Assembly (NCBI GenBank): GCA_037447655.1
Contig: JBBHKE010002533.1
Span: 32,551-75,220, forward strand
Origin: Zygnema cylindricum
Taxonomy: Eukaryota > Streptophyta > Zygnematophyceae > Zygnematales > Zygnemataceae
Direction: 5' to 3'
DNA: 42,670 nucleotides
Part shown: piece after piece, positions 9,677 through 18,800 of the stretch
Numbering within the stretch: position 1 is the stretch's first letter
Layout of the letters: each line of letters starts with the position of its first letter
Made by a program: the position numbers and the translations under genes
Notes under the pieces: model-generated
Databases searched by the model: none
Told to the model about the DNA's origin: nothing
What the model saw: only the letters and a program-made list of their open reading frames with translations

Positions 9677-10414
9677 TTTTTTGAAACTCTGAGACCTCCA
9701 TTGGCCCTCAGAGTATGCAGATCCAAAAGAAGCTAATCTAGATAGTGCCGACTCCAAGTTAATATAAACCCAAGTGACTGACCCCTTGACAGTCAGAACC
9801 CCAATATAGATTCACCCCTGTGAAATAACACTTTCTGTGTGCTCAGTTCCACCACAGAATGCAAAGTTAGAATATGAGATTTGGACACATTCACCCACTT
9901 TGACTTTCCCTTAGAAATACAGCCACCCTGGCAGACAAAAACTCTGACCGACTACACCCCTGTGTAGCCTAGACTCCCCTGAGTCCGCAGCAAAAAGAAT
10001 CACTGAAAATGGTCAAGTAAATTGATAGTTATGGCTGGCCAAAGTTTGCCATTTATACAGGGTGCTCTCTGGGAGAGGCAGCTGCCTACCCAAAATTTTC
10101 TAAGTCCTATTCCCTCTCTAAAACTCTATCTACTGAAGTACGGCACCAATCAAATTACTGTGTCATACAGAAAAGTACAGGTGCCGGTGTACTTTCTGTA
10201 CGGCCATTGTACGACATGGCCAAAATGTCGACACGTGTCAAATCAGGATTAGTTCCTGTAATCTCCGGAATTCCCGTAGTCCAATGTTATCACGCCACGT
10301 GTCACTTGACGTGACAAAGACCGTAAAACGCCAAAAATGCCTTTTCCGTGATCGCGGCGCCTATCGTGGCCGTCCGATCAAGACCGGCTATAATCGTAGC
10401 CGCTGAAATTCGAC

Positions 10415-10507
10415 GCGCGGTATTTGTTTCGCTATCGAAACAAATGCGCGGTATTTGTTTCGCTGTCGAAACAAATGCGCGGTATTTGTTTCGCTATCGA
10501 AACAAAT
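10415..10507. repeat. Three tandem 31-bp palindromic repeats in LTR C
   Basis: Units at 10415-10445, 10446-10476 and 10477-10507. Each is GCGCGGT followed by an ATTTGTTTCG / CGAAACAAAT inverted pair around a 4-nt centre (CTAT or CTGT). A fourth, degenerate unit begins at 10508. Identical sets occur at 13544-13636 and 16673-16765. They lie upstream of the TATA box in U3, the enhancer position. Confidence 0.9.
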
Positions 10508-10654
10508 GCGTGGTATCCGTTCTGCCCCCATTCCGTACTTCGTACTAAACTAAACTGTATCTATGTACTAAGTATCTATTAGCCGTTAAACGGATTAATC
10601 TACATATAACGATTTATATATTTGTCAAACCCTATATATCGTAATATCTGTTCT

Positions 10655-10740
10655 AGACATAACGGCTAGAGCTAACGGCTAACGCGGATTGATGGACGGT
10701 AGGTACCAGGATCGATTCCTGGGTCCGTCAACCAACTTTT
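10655..10740 (+). repeat. tRNA-like block in U3 of LTR C (also 13784-13869, 16913-16998)
   Basis: Antisense to the element. ACGGCTAGAGCTAACGGC resembles a D-arm and A-box. GGATCGATTCC (10709-10719) is one base from a B-box, within a CCAGG/CCTGG arm, and is followed by GTCCGTCA and a TTTT run at 10737-10740. Nearly the same 3' half occurs in LTR A and in the solo LTR at 24873-26035. Confidence 0.6.
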
Positions 10741-10923
10741 GGTAAGACTACATAATTTACCCCCTGTCTTCTCTAGAGAGCCTAGGCAGCCATGGCTCTA
10801 GCTCCCTATCCAGCCTTCAGTGACTACGACAAGTATGGGGGCTTGGAAAGGGGAGTTAGAGGCAGACCGCCTCAGCTCTTTTTCTATCCTAATACAGACC
10901 TATAAAATACTCAAATATCAACA

Positions 10924-10940
10924 CTCCCCTTATTTTCTAG
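10924..10940 (-). promoter_or_regulatory. Polypurine tract of element C, left unit (second at 14053-14069)
   Basis: The minus strand reads CTAGAAAATAAGGGGAG immediately before the LTR start TGTTGATA. It lies 12 bp after the ORF stop, so the coding region runs almost to the LTR. Confidence 0.85.
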
Positions 10941-10952
10941 TCTATTTTTCTT

Positions 10953-12830
10953 TTAACTTCCACAAACAAGTAAACAAACACCCTCTCCCCTTTTTCTTTT
11001 CTTTTTTCTTTTTCCTTTTCCTTTCATAAAACTTAAGTATTTAACACAGTGGATAAAATGAACTGAAATGATAATTGTATCACATATTTTATTTAACATC
11101 CCATTTTTCTTAAACCCGAGCAAAGATTTTATCCACCTCTTCCCTTTTCCATCCACACTAAATCCACTTTCCCTCTTGAAATTCAAACAACCAGCCCCAT
11201 CCCCAACCTTCAACACATACCCGGATGATAACCCTTTTACAGGCACATCTTCACAAGAGACATCACACCAAGTAGTGATGTCAAATCCATCCACCTCCAA
11301 ATATTCCCAAAAACCACTAGTCCCCACTAAGTTCCTCATAAGATCTACATCTTCCGTAATCATATTTTTATCCATGATAATTACCCCATTTTCTGAACTT
11401 CCCTCACTGTCTCCCATGGAATTCTTTCCACTATCACTCTCTATTTTAATTCCCAATAAATATTTCTCTTCTCCCCTATCTTTTAAAACCCCCTCTAGAA
11501 TTAATTCTCCCCTTTCCTCGGAATCCGTTGAAGTCTCCCTTTCCGACCAGTTTTCTGTTTCCAAAATATTTATGAAACTATCCTCAATATTTTGAACTTC
11601 TTCAAGTATCTCCTCTCTCTTTACTTCCCTTATACCTCCAAAAGCACACTGTTGCCTTCGTCCTATTTCTGTGTACTTTTCTCTCTTCCCCATTTTACCG
11701 ATGTGAAGAAGCTCCAATTTTTCTTCATCCTCTTTCTCCTCTTCCTCTTCGTCTTCCTCATCCACATTCCAACTTCTAAGTTTTTCCAAACAAGGGCATT
11801 CCTCCATATAATGACCCGGTTCCCTACAAAAGAAGCAAACCCCTTTTTTCAAAGCTCCCGTGCCTTTTCCTCTCCCTCTCTTTCCACCAAAGTTCCGATA
11901 AGGTTTACCTTTGTCTTTCTTTCTCTCATCACGCTTCCGCTCGTCACCACCGTTCTTCTCATCACGCTTCCGCTCGTCACCGCCGTTCCTCTCATCACGA
12001 TTCCGCCAATCACCACCAGCTGAAAATGCATTGACCCTGTCCTTTCCCCTACGAAGCTCCAAAGTGCTTTCCCTCACAAGAATTATCCCCATGGTAAAGC
12101 TCCAAGTCCATGAGGAGCCATCCATTGCCTGCATACGACAAATTATGTTTTCGTACTCATCTGGGAGTTTCATAATTAGTGTATTAATCTTACTCTCCTC
12201 AGATTCTACATATCCCGCACTAGTAAGCTCAACATATAACGCAGCAATATCATTACAAAACTCTATCATGCTACCGCCTTTATAAATGTAGGCATCTATT
12301 TCTTGTTTTACTAATTGCTGCCTCTGAATAGTCTCACTCTTATAAATCTGAGTTAGTGCTTCCCATATCTCCGAAGACTTGGTTAGACTTAAAAGAGTGA
12401 TAGCTATCGACTTAGACACATATCTAAGTATGAGATGTTTTGCTATAGTGTTTTTGTATTCCCATATTTTCCTGTCATTTTCTTCAGTTTTAATCCCTAC
12501 ATGTGGTACCATAGCTGAGAGCCTAGCTCCCCTCACCATAGGTGTCCCTTTTTCCTTCTCCCCTATTTCCCCATCCACGGAAAGGTTTTTCCCTTCACCT
12601 TCCGTTGCATCTGAACTCCGGGTGATATTCTGGACAGTCTCAGATGATTCTCCGTAGTAAGCTCCTCCAAAGCTAGGTGGCGGACATCTCACTTGTCCCG
12701 CAACAATTCCCCATAAGTGCTTCTCGAAAAGCAATCCCTCCATTGTAAACGCCCAATACGTGAAGCCTGTTCCATCAAACATAGGCACCCTAGATGGTGG
12801 GCCCATAACCTGAAACTCTGAGACCTCCAT
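10953..12830 (-). CDS. 625-aa Gag with RNase-H-derived tail, left unit of element C
   Basis: Intact ORF; the ATG (12828-12830) lies inside the adjoining LTR, 20 nt from its end, and the primer-binding site is translated as QVMGPP. Residues about 110-235 resemble the copia Gag UBN2 region (SSEIWEALTQIYKSET, FCNDIAALYVEL). Residues 275-325 are basic with repeated NGGDERKRDE units. A CCHC knuckle is C332-C335-H340-C345, and an acidic run is at 357-371. Residues 457-580 match scrambled RT-end and RNase H segments of the other elements (YLLGIKIESDSGKN, DITTWCDVSCEDVP, WIKSLL). A KGKGKRKKKRKR tail follows. It probably forms the particle and binds element RNA. Protease, integrase and RT core are absent. 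Confidence 0.85.
   Translation of the reverse strand: MEVSEFQVMGPPSRVPMFDGTGFTYWAFTMEGLLFEKHLWGIVAGQVRCPPPSFGGAYYGESSETVQNITRSSDATEGEGKNLSVDGEIGEKEKGTPMVRGARLSAMVPHVGIKTEENDRKIWEYKNTIAKHLILRYVSKSIAITLLSLTKSSEIWEALTQIYKSETIQRQQLVKQEIDAYIYKGGSMIEFCNDIAALYVELTSAGYVESEESKINTLIMKLPDEYENIICRMQAMDGSSWTWSFTMGIILVRESTLELRRGKDRVNAFSAGGDWRNRDERNGGDERKRDEKNGGDERKRDERKKDKGKPYRNFGGKRGRGKGTGALKKGVCFFCREPGHYMEECPCLEKLRSWNVDEEDEEEEEKEDEEKLELLHIGKMGKREKYTEIGRRQQCAFGGIREVKREEILEEVQNIEDSFINILETENWSERETSTDSEERGELILEGVLKDRGEEKYLLGIKIESDSGKNSMGDSEGSSENGVIIMDKNMITEDVDLMRNLVGTSGFWEYLEVDGFDITTWCDVSCEDVPVKGLSSGYVLKVGDGAGCLNFKRESGFSVDGKGKRWIKSLLGFKKNGMLNKICDTIIISVHFIHCVKYLSFMKGKGKRKKKRKRGEGVCLLVCGS
12796..12810 (-). promoter_or_regulatory. 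Primer-binding site of element C, half-tRNA(iMet) type (left unit)
   Basis: The minus strand reads GGTTATGGGCCCACC directly after the LTR-terminal TTTCA. From memory of the plant initiator-tRNA(Met), this is complementary to 15 nt of its anticodon arm and loop, not to its CCA end. Drosophila copia and Ty5 prime from such an internally cleaved tRNA half. The second site is at 15925-15939. Confidence 0.8.
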
Positions 12831-14052
12831 TGGCCCTCAGAGTATGCAGATCCAAAAGAAGCTAATCTAGATAGTGCCGACTCCAAGTTAATATAAACCC
12901 AAGTGACTGACCCCTTGACAGTCAGAACCCCAATATAGATTCACCCCTGTGAAATAACACTTTCTGTGTGCTCAGTTCCACCACAGAATGCAAAGTTAGA
13001 ATATGAGATTTGGACACATTCACCCACTTTGACTTTCCCTTAGAAATACAGCCACCCTGGCAGACAAAAACTCTGACCGACTACACCCCTGTGTAGCCTA
13101 GACTCCCCTGAGTCCGCAGCAAAAAGAATCACTGAAAATGGTCAAGTAAATTGATAGTTATGGCTGGCCAAAGTTTGCCATTTATACAGGGTGCTCTCTG
13201 GGAGAGGCAGCTGCCTACCCAAAATTTTCTAAGTCCTATTCCCTCTCTAAAACTCTATCTACTGAAGTACGGCACCAATCAAATTACTGTGTCATACAGA
13301 AAAGTACAGGTGCCGGTGTACTTTCTGTACGGCCATTGTACGACATGGCCAAAATGTCGACACGTGTCAAATCAGGATTAGTTCCTGTAATCTCCGGAAT
13401 TCCCGTAGTCCAATGTTATCACGCCACGTGTCACTTGACGTGACAAAGACCGTAAAACGCCAAAAATGCCTTTTCCGTGATCGCGGCGCCTATCGTGGCC
13501 GTCCGATCAAGACCGGCTATAATCGTAGCCGCTGAAATTCGACGCGCGGTATTTGTTTCGCTATCGAAACAAATGCGCGGTATTTGTTTCGCTGTCGAAA
13601 CAAATGCGCGGTATTTGTTTCGCTATCGAAACAAATGCGTGGTATCCGTTCTGCCCCCATTCCGTACTTCGTACTAAACTAAACTGTATCTATGTACTAA
13701 GTATCTATTAGCCGTTAAACGGATTAATCTACATATAACGATTTATATATTTGTCAAACCCTATATATCGTAATATCTGTTCTAGACATAACGGCTAGAG
13801 CTAACGGCTAACGCGGATTGATGGACGGTAGGTACCAGGATCGATTCCTGGGTCCGTCAACCAACTTTTGGTAAGACTACATAATTTACCCCCTGTCTTC
13901 TCTAGAGAGCCTAGGCAGCCATGGCTCTAGCTCCCTATCCAGCCTTCAGTGACTACGACAAGTATGGGGGCTTGGAAAGGGGAGTTAGAGGCAGACCGCC
14001 TCAGCTCTTTTTCTATCCTAATACAGACCTATAAAATACTCAAATATCAACA
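12811..14052 (-). mobile_element. LTR 2 (central, shared) of element C
   Basis: Identical on inspection to LTR 1. It serves as the 5' LTR of the left unit and the 3' LTR of the right unit, so both a polypurine tract (14053 side) and a primer-binding site (12810 side) adjoin it. No target duplication flanks it, which excludes two independent insertions side by side. Confidence 0.93.
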
Positions 14053-14081
14053 CTCCCCTTATTTTCTAGTCTATTTTTCTT

Positions 14082-15959
14082 TTAACTTCCACAAACAAGT
14101 AAACAAACACCCCCTCCCCTTTTTCTTTTCTTTTTTCTTTTTCCTTTTCCTTTCATAAAACTTAAGTATTTAACACAGTGGATAAAATGAACTGAAATGA
14201 TAATTGTATCACATATTTTATTTAACATCCCATTTTTCTTAAACCCGAGCAAAGATTTTATCCACCTCTTCCCTTTTCCATCCACACTAAATCCACTTTC
14301 CCTCTTGAAATTCAAACAACCAGCCCCATCCCCAACCTTCAACACATACCCGGATGATAACCCTTTTACAGGCACATCTTCACAAGAGACATCACACCAA
14401 GTAGTGATGTCAAATCCATCCACCTCCAAATATTCCCAAAAACCACTAGTCCCCACTAAGTTCCTCATAAGATCTACATCTTCCGTAATCATATTTTTAT
14501 CCATGATAATTACCCCATTTTCTGAACTTCCCTCACTGTCTCCCATGGAATTCTTTCCACTATCACTCTCTATTTTAATTCCCAATAAATATTTCTCTTC
14601 TCCCCTATCTTTTAAAACCCCCTCTAGAATTAATTCTCCCCTTTCCTCGGAATCCGTTGAAGTCTCCCTTTCCGACCAGTTTTCTGTTTCCAAAATATTT
14701 ATGAAACTATCCTCAATATTTTGAACTTCTTCAAGTATCTCCTCTCTCTTTACTTCCCTTATACCTCCAAAAAAACACTGTTGCCTTCGTCCTATTTCTG
14801 TGTACTTTTCTCTCTTCCCCATTTTACCGATGTGAAGAAGCTCCAATTTTTCTTCATCCTCTTTCTCCTCTTCCTCTTCGTCTTCCTCATCCACATTCCA
14901 ACTTCTAAGTTTTTCCAAACAAGGGCATTCCTCCATATAATGACCCGGTTCCCTACAAAAGAAGCAAACCCCTTTTTTCAAAGCTCCCGTGCCTTTTCCT
15001 CTCCCTCTCTTTCCACCAAAGTTCCGATAAGGTTTACCTTTGTCTTTCTTTCTCTCATCACGCTTCCGCTCGTCACCACCGTTCTTCTCATCACGCTTCC
15101 GCTCGTCACCGCCGTTCCTCTCATCACGATTCCGCCAATCACCACCAGCTGAAAATGCATTGACCCTGTCCTTTCCCCTACGAAGCTCCAAAGTGCTTTC
15201 CCTCACAAGAATTATCCCCATGGTAAAGCTCCAAGTCCATGAGGAGCCATCCATTGCCTGCATACGACAAATTATGTTTTCGTACTCATCTGGGAGTTTC
15301 ATAATTAGTGTATTAATCTTACTCTCCTCAGATTCTACATATCCCGCACTAGTAAGCTCAACATATAACGCAGCAATATCATTACAAAACTCTATCATGC
15401 TACCGCCTTTATAAATGTAGGCATCTATTTCTTGTTTTACTAATTGCTGCCTCTGAATAGTCTCACTCTTATAAATCTGAGTTAGTGCTTCCCATATCTC
15501 CGAAGACTTGGTTAGACTTAAAAGAGTGATAGCTATCGACTTAGACACATATCTAAGTATGAGATGTTTTGCTATAGTGTTTTTGTATTCCCATATTTTC
15601 CTGTCATTTTCTTCAGTTTTAATCCCTACATGTGGTACCATAGCTGAGAGCCTAGCTCCCCTCACCATAGGTGTCCCTTTTTCCTTCTCCCCTATTTCCC
15701 CATCCACGGAAAGGTTTTTCCCTTCACCTTCCGTTGCATCTGAACTCCGGGTGATATTCTGGACAGTCTCAGATGATTCTCCGTAGTAAGCTCCTCCAAA
15801 GCTAGGTGGCGGACATCTCACTTGTCCCGCAACAATTCCCCATAAGTGCTTCTCGAAAAGCAATCCCTCCATTGTAAACGCCCAATACGTGAAGCCTGTT
15901 CCATCAAACATAGGCACCCTAGATGGTGGGCCCATAACCTGAAACTCTGAGACCTCCAT
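14082..15959 (-). CDS. 625-aa Gag with RNase-H-derived tail, right unit of element C
   Basis: Second copy of the ORF at 10953-12830, same length and same ATG-inside-LTR arrangement (ATG at 15957-15959). Two protein differences were noticed: residue 396 is F instead of A, caused by an adjacent two-base change, and residue 616 is G instead of E. The CCHC motif, basic repeats, acidic run and basic tail are unchanged. Both copies staying open over 1.9 kb shows that the unit was intact when it inserted or duplicated. Whether the tail still has a function is unknown; the RNase H catalytic set is incomplete. Confidence 0.85.
   Translation of the reverse strand: MEVSEFQVMGPPSRVPMFDGTGFTYWAFTMEGLLFEKHLWGIVAGQVRCPPPSFGGAYYGESSETVQNITRSSDATEGEGKNLSVDGEIGEKEKGTPMVRGARLSAMVPHVGIKTEENDRKIWEYKNTIAKHLILRYVSKSIAITLLSLTKSSEIWEALTQIYKSETIQRQQLVKQEIDAYIYKGGSMIEFCNDIAALYVELTSAGYVESEESKINTLIMKLPDEYENIICRMQAMDGSSWTWSFTMGIILVRESTLELRRGKDRVNAFSAGGDWRNRDERNGGDERKRDEKNGGDERKRDERKKDKGKPYRNFGGKRGRGKGTGALKKGVCFFCREPGHYMEECPCLEKLRSWNVDEEDEEEEEKEDEEKLELLHIGKMGKREKYTEIGRRQQCFFGGIREVKREEILEEVQNIEDSFINILETENWSERETSTDSEERGELILEGVLKDRGEEKYLLGIKIESDSGKNSMGDSEGSSENGVIIMDKNMITEDVDLMRNLVGTSGFWEYLEVDGFDITTWCDVSCEDVPVKGLSSGYVLKVGDGAGCLNFKRESGFSVDGKGKRWIKSLLGFKKNGMLNKICDTIIISVHFIHCVKYLSFMKGKGKRKKKRKRGGGVCLLVCGS
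15925..15939 (-). promoter_or_regulatory. Primer-binding site of element C, right unit
   Basis: The same GGTTATGGGCCCACC next to the LTR end as at 12796-12810; it belongs to the true 5' LTR of the tandem element. Confidence 0.8.
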
Positions 15960-17181
15960 TGGCCCTCAGAGTATGCAGATCCAAAAGAAGCTAATCTAGA
16001 TAGTGCCGACTCCAAGTTAATATAAACCCAAGTGACTGACCCCTTGACAGTCAGAACCCCAATATAGATTCACCCCTGTGAAATAACACTTTCTGTGTGC
16101 TCAGTTCCACCACAGAATGCAAAGTTAGAATATGAGATTTGGACACATTCACCCACTTTGACTTTCCCTTAGAAATACAGCCACCCTGGCAGACAAAAAC
16201 TCTGACCGACTACACCCCTGTGTAGCCTAGACTCCCCTGAGTCCGCAGCAAAAAGAATCACTGAAAATGGTCAAGTAAATTGATAGTTATGGCTGGCCAA
16301 AGTTTGCCATTTATACAGGGTGCTCTCTGGGAGAGGCAGCTGCCTACCCAAAATTTTCTAAGTCCTATTCCCTCTCTAAAACTCTATCTACTGAAGTACG
16401 GCACCAATCAAATTACTGTGTCATACAGAAAAGTACAGGTGCCGGTGTACTTTCTGTACGGCCATTGTACGACATGGCCAAAATGTCGACACGTGTCAAA
16501 TCAGGATTAGTTCCTGTAATCTCCGGAATTCCCGTAGTCCAATGTTATCACGCCACGTGTCACTTGACGTGACAAAGACCGTAAAACGCCAAAAATGCCT
16601 TTTCCGTGATCGCGGCCCCTATCGTGGCCGTCCGATCAAGACCGGCTATAATCGTAGCCGCTGAAATTCGACGCGCGGTATTTGTTTCGCTATCGAAACA
16701 AATGCGCGGTATTTGTTTCGCTGTCGAAACAAATGCGCGGTATTTGTTTCGCTATCGAAACAAATGCGTGGTATCCGTTCTGCCCCCATTCCGTACTTCG
16801 TACTAAACTAAACTGTATCTATGTACTAAGTATCTATTAGCCGTTAAACGGATTAATCTACATATAACGATTTATATATTTGTCAAACCCTATATATCGT
16901 AATATCTGTTCTAGACATAACGGCTAGAGCTAACGGCTAACGCGGATTGATGGACGGTAGGTACCAGGATCGATTCCTGGGTCCGTCAACCAACTTTTGG
17001 TAAGACTACATAATTTACCCCCTGTCTTCTCTAGAGAGCCTAGGCAGCCATGGCTCTAGCTCCCTATCCAGCCTTCAGTGACTACGACAAGTATGGGGGC
17101 TTGGAAAGGGGAGTTAGAGGCAGACCGCCTCAGCTCTTTTTCTATCCTAATACAGACCTATAAAATACTCAAATATCAACA
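15940..17181 (-). mobile_element. LTR 3 (5' LTR) of element C
   Basis: The outer LTR next to the right-hand T5 target duplication. It differs from LTR 1 at 16617 (C instead of G). The boundary TGTTGATATTTG on the minus strand abuts element B sequence at 17182. Confidence 0.95.
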
Positions 17182-17436
17182 TTTTTGCTGTATAATTTTG
17201 CTGCTCCTTCTCCCTCCCTTTACCTCTGAAGCTGGAATGGGAGGAAGTCTAGGGTTTCTCCTTACTGTCTCATTGACTCTCTTTTCTATGGAAGCCGGTT
17301 CCGGTTCCTCCTCTTTTGTTTGCTCGATGTCCATAGGAATATGTGAGGTGTCAGGTAGATCTCCTGTATCTTGGATCTCCCTTGAATCTGCAATCACTGC
17401 TCCACTCATGTCCCTTTAGGAAAAGACAAGGCTCTC
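17182..17436 (-). pseudogene. Element B integrase-RT linker
   Basis: Minus-strand open region with acidic and Thr/Pro-rich stretches and RRNPRLPPIPASEVKG before the insertion point of element C. It matches the position and style of the A-element spacer. The coding sequence continues at 9676 on the far side of C. Confidence 0.7.
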
Positions 17437-18200
17437 CTAACTTTCTGGGTCAAAACAGATTTTAATCTTCTTGGTATATTTGAAGGTGTCAAATGACTTC
17501 CCTTCATCCATGACAACTAGGTGTTTGACCAGACTGATATCTTGCTTTGCTAAGTCATAAAATTTATATCCCTTGACATCCTCATCATATCCTACAAAGT
17601 ATCCCGGTTTTCCTTTAACATCTAGTTTCCAGTTTTTCTTATCCGTATCAAGATTGTAAACTTGGCTACCGAATACTTTAAGGTGTGAGATTTCTGGTTT
17701 CCTTCCAACCCATCTCTCATAAGGTGTCATTCCCTTTACGGCTAAGGTAAGGACTCTATTCTTAATGTAGTTGGCAAAGTTCATGGCTTCTGCCCAAAAT
17801 CTATTTCCTATTTTTTTGTCAGCCAACATACTACATACACTATCTCATAGTCGTCAGTTCAACCTTTCAGCTACCCCATTTTTTTTTGGGTTATATGGTA
17901 CAATTTTCTTGTGCTAAACTCCCTTATCTTTCAAGTATTTCTCAAATTGGTTAGAGGTATATTCTCCCCCATTATCACTCCTTATTCTCTTAATGGGGGT
18001 TCCATGCAACTTCTCACCCAAACTGAGATTTTAGTGGTTGGTTTTAAACTTGTTTTTAGGAAGTAGACTCTAGAGTACCTAGACCAGTAATCAGTTATTG
18101 TCAACATAAACCTCTTCCCTCCAACCGAAGGTACTCTTGCAGGTCTCTAGATATGTGTGTGGACTAGATGTAGTACTTTTTACCCCCTATATGTGGCGGC
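17437..18200 (-). pseudogene. Element B integrase
   Basis: The 130-codon open stretch 17437-17829 covers the C-terminal part (MLADKKIGNRFWAEAMNFA, TPYERWVGRKPEISHLKVF, YFVGYDEDVKGYKFYDL). Further right, on the same strand but across frameshifts, lie the DNGGEYTSNQFEKYLKD region and the HTDIW-type start with PSVGGKRFMLT. A poly-T stretch near 17880 and several stops break the catalytic region around NPKKNGVAE. It is inactive. Confidence 0.88.
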
Positions 18201-18560
18201 TTTGGAAAAATGAAGTTTGTGAGCTTTTCCTTGAGCACAGCCACTATAATCATCCACCATTTCATTATCACCAAACTGAATGCCTTCTTCTACACCAGGA
18301 TTTTTCATTTCCCTCAACCTATCAAAATGCACATGCCCCAACCACTTATGCCAAATCATCAATTTTGGGACACCAACATAATAATCATTCTTCTTTTCAT
18401 TGCTAAGGTTAACCCTAAACATTCCTTGGCTACCCTTATCTGCCGTGAAGTAGACTTCATCCCCATACTTAGCTGTAAAGACTCCCTTTCTGGTGAAGGT
18501 ATCAAACTCTTTGTCATCTAACACAAACGTAGAGACAAGAATTTTACTCAACTAAGGAAT
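18180..18560 (-). pseudogene. Element B GAG-pre-integrase domain
   Basis: The 123-codon stretch 18180-18551 begins SKILVSTFVLDDKEFDTF and contains FTAKYGDEVYFTADKGSQGMF. The HHCC elements follow: WHKWLGHVHFDRLREM, then CSGCAQGKAHKLHF in slightly changed form (YSGCAQ, so the first cysteine is lost). It lies between protease and integrase, as expected. Confidence 0.88.
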
Positions 18561-18800
18561 GTAGAGTACATCTGAGAATGTGAGTATACAAGTCTTACCC
18601 TCCACTAAGACTTTCTGATCTACTAATCCCACTAGATTTGTAGTAACCACTCTCCTATCCTCATACTTTTTATCTACAGTAGGGATCATTATTAGCTTAT
18701 TGAAGAGTTGCTTATCACCACACATATGCATGGATGCACCTGAGTTGATGATCCATCCTTCCTGTGGAGCTTCTCGAATTGCTCCAAAAGCACATTTTTG
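18561..18800 (-). pseudogene. Element B protease, active-site D to N
   Basis: The minus-strand frame has GWIINSGASMHMCGDKQLF followed by IPTVDKKYEDRRVVTTNLVG. Copia proteases have D-S/T-G-A at the active site (element D keeps WIIDSGAS); here the catalytic Asp codon has become Asn. It would otherwise process the Gag-Pol polyprotein. Confidence 0.8.

Larger units (their letters stand above)
9682..10923 (-). mobile_element. LTR 1 of element C (1242 bp)
   Basis: On the minus strand it starts TGTTGATATTTG after AATAAGGGGAG and ends AGAGTTTCA. It contains a TATAAA box (10052-10057), the stem GACTC/GAGTC (9972-9985), five GTAC sites (10138-10212), three 31-bp palindromic repeats (10415-10507) and a tRNA-like block (10655-10740). 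Confidence 0.95.
9677..17186 (-). mobile_element. Element C: three-LTR tandem copia-derived non-autonomous element
   Basis: The structure is LTR (9682-10923), internal (10924-12810), LTR (12811-14052), internal (14053-15939), LTR (15940-17181), with a repeat period of 3129 bp. Five-base duplications (TTTTT on the plus strand) flank it at 9677-9681 and 17182-17186. Removing it rejoins element B between its linker and RT. The three 1242-bp LTRs are almost identical (one difference noticed, G at 10359 versus C at 16617), so it is recent. Each internal region is only 1887 bp and lacks protease, integrase and an RT core, so C must depend on proteins from related elements. Confidence 0.95.

Noticed and set aside
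9305-9757. Single 150-codon gene
   Set aside because: It is an accidental fusion of element C's LTR end with element B's RT across the insertion point.
10415-10507. CRISPR-like array of 31-bp units
   Set aside because: The units are contiguous with no spacers, are palindromic, and lie inside LTRs of a plant retrotransposon.
11068-12657. Plus-strand ORFs of up to 175 codons antisense to the C-element ORF (repeated at 14197-15786)
   Set aside because: They mirror the strong codon bias of the minus-strand 625-codon ORF, carry no motif, and are Ser/Phe/Pro-rich as expected for an antisense shadow.
12689-12886. 65-codon ORF starting further inside LTR C
   Set aside because: It is in a different frame from the long Gag ORF and ends shortly after the PBS; the 625-codon frame is far better supported.
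14053-15939. Two independent insertions of element C side by side
   Set aside because: Only the outermost LTRs have target duplications, and the middle LTR is shared.
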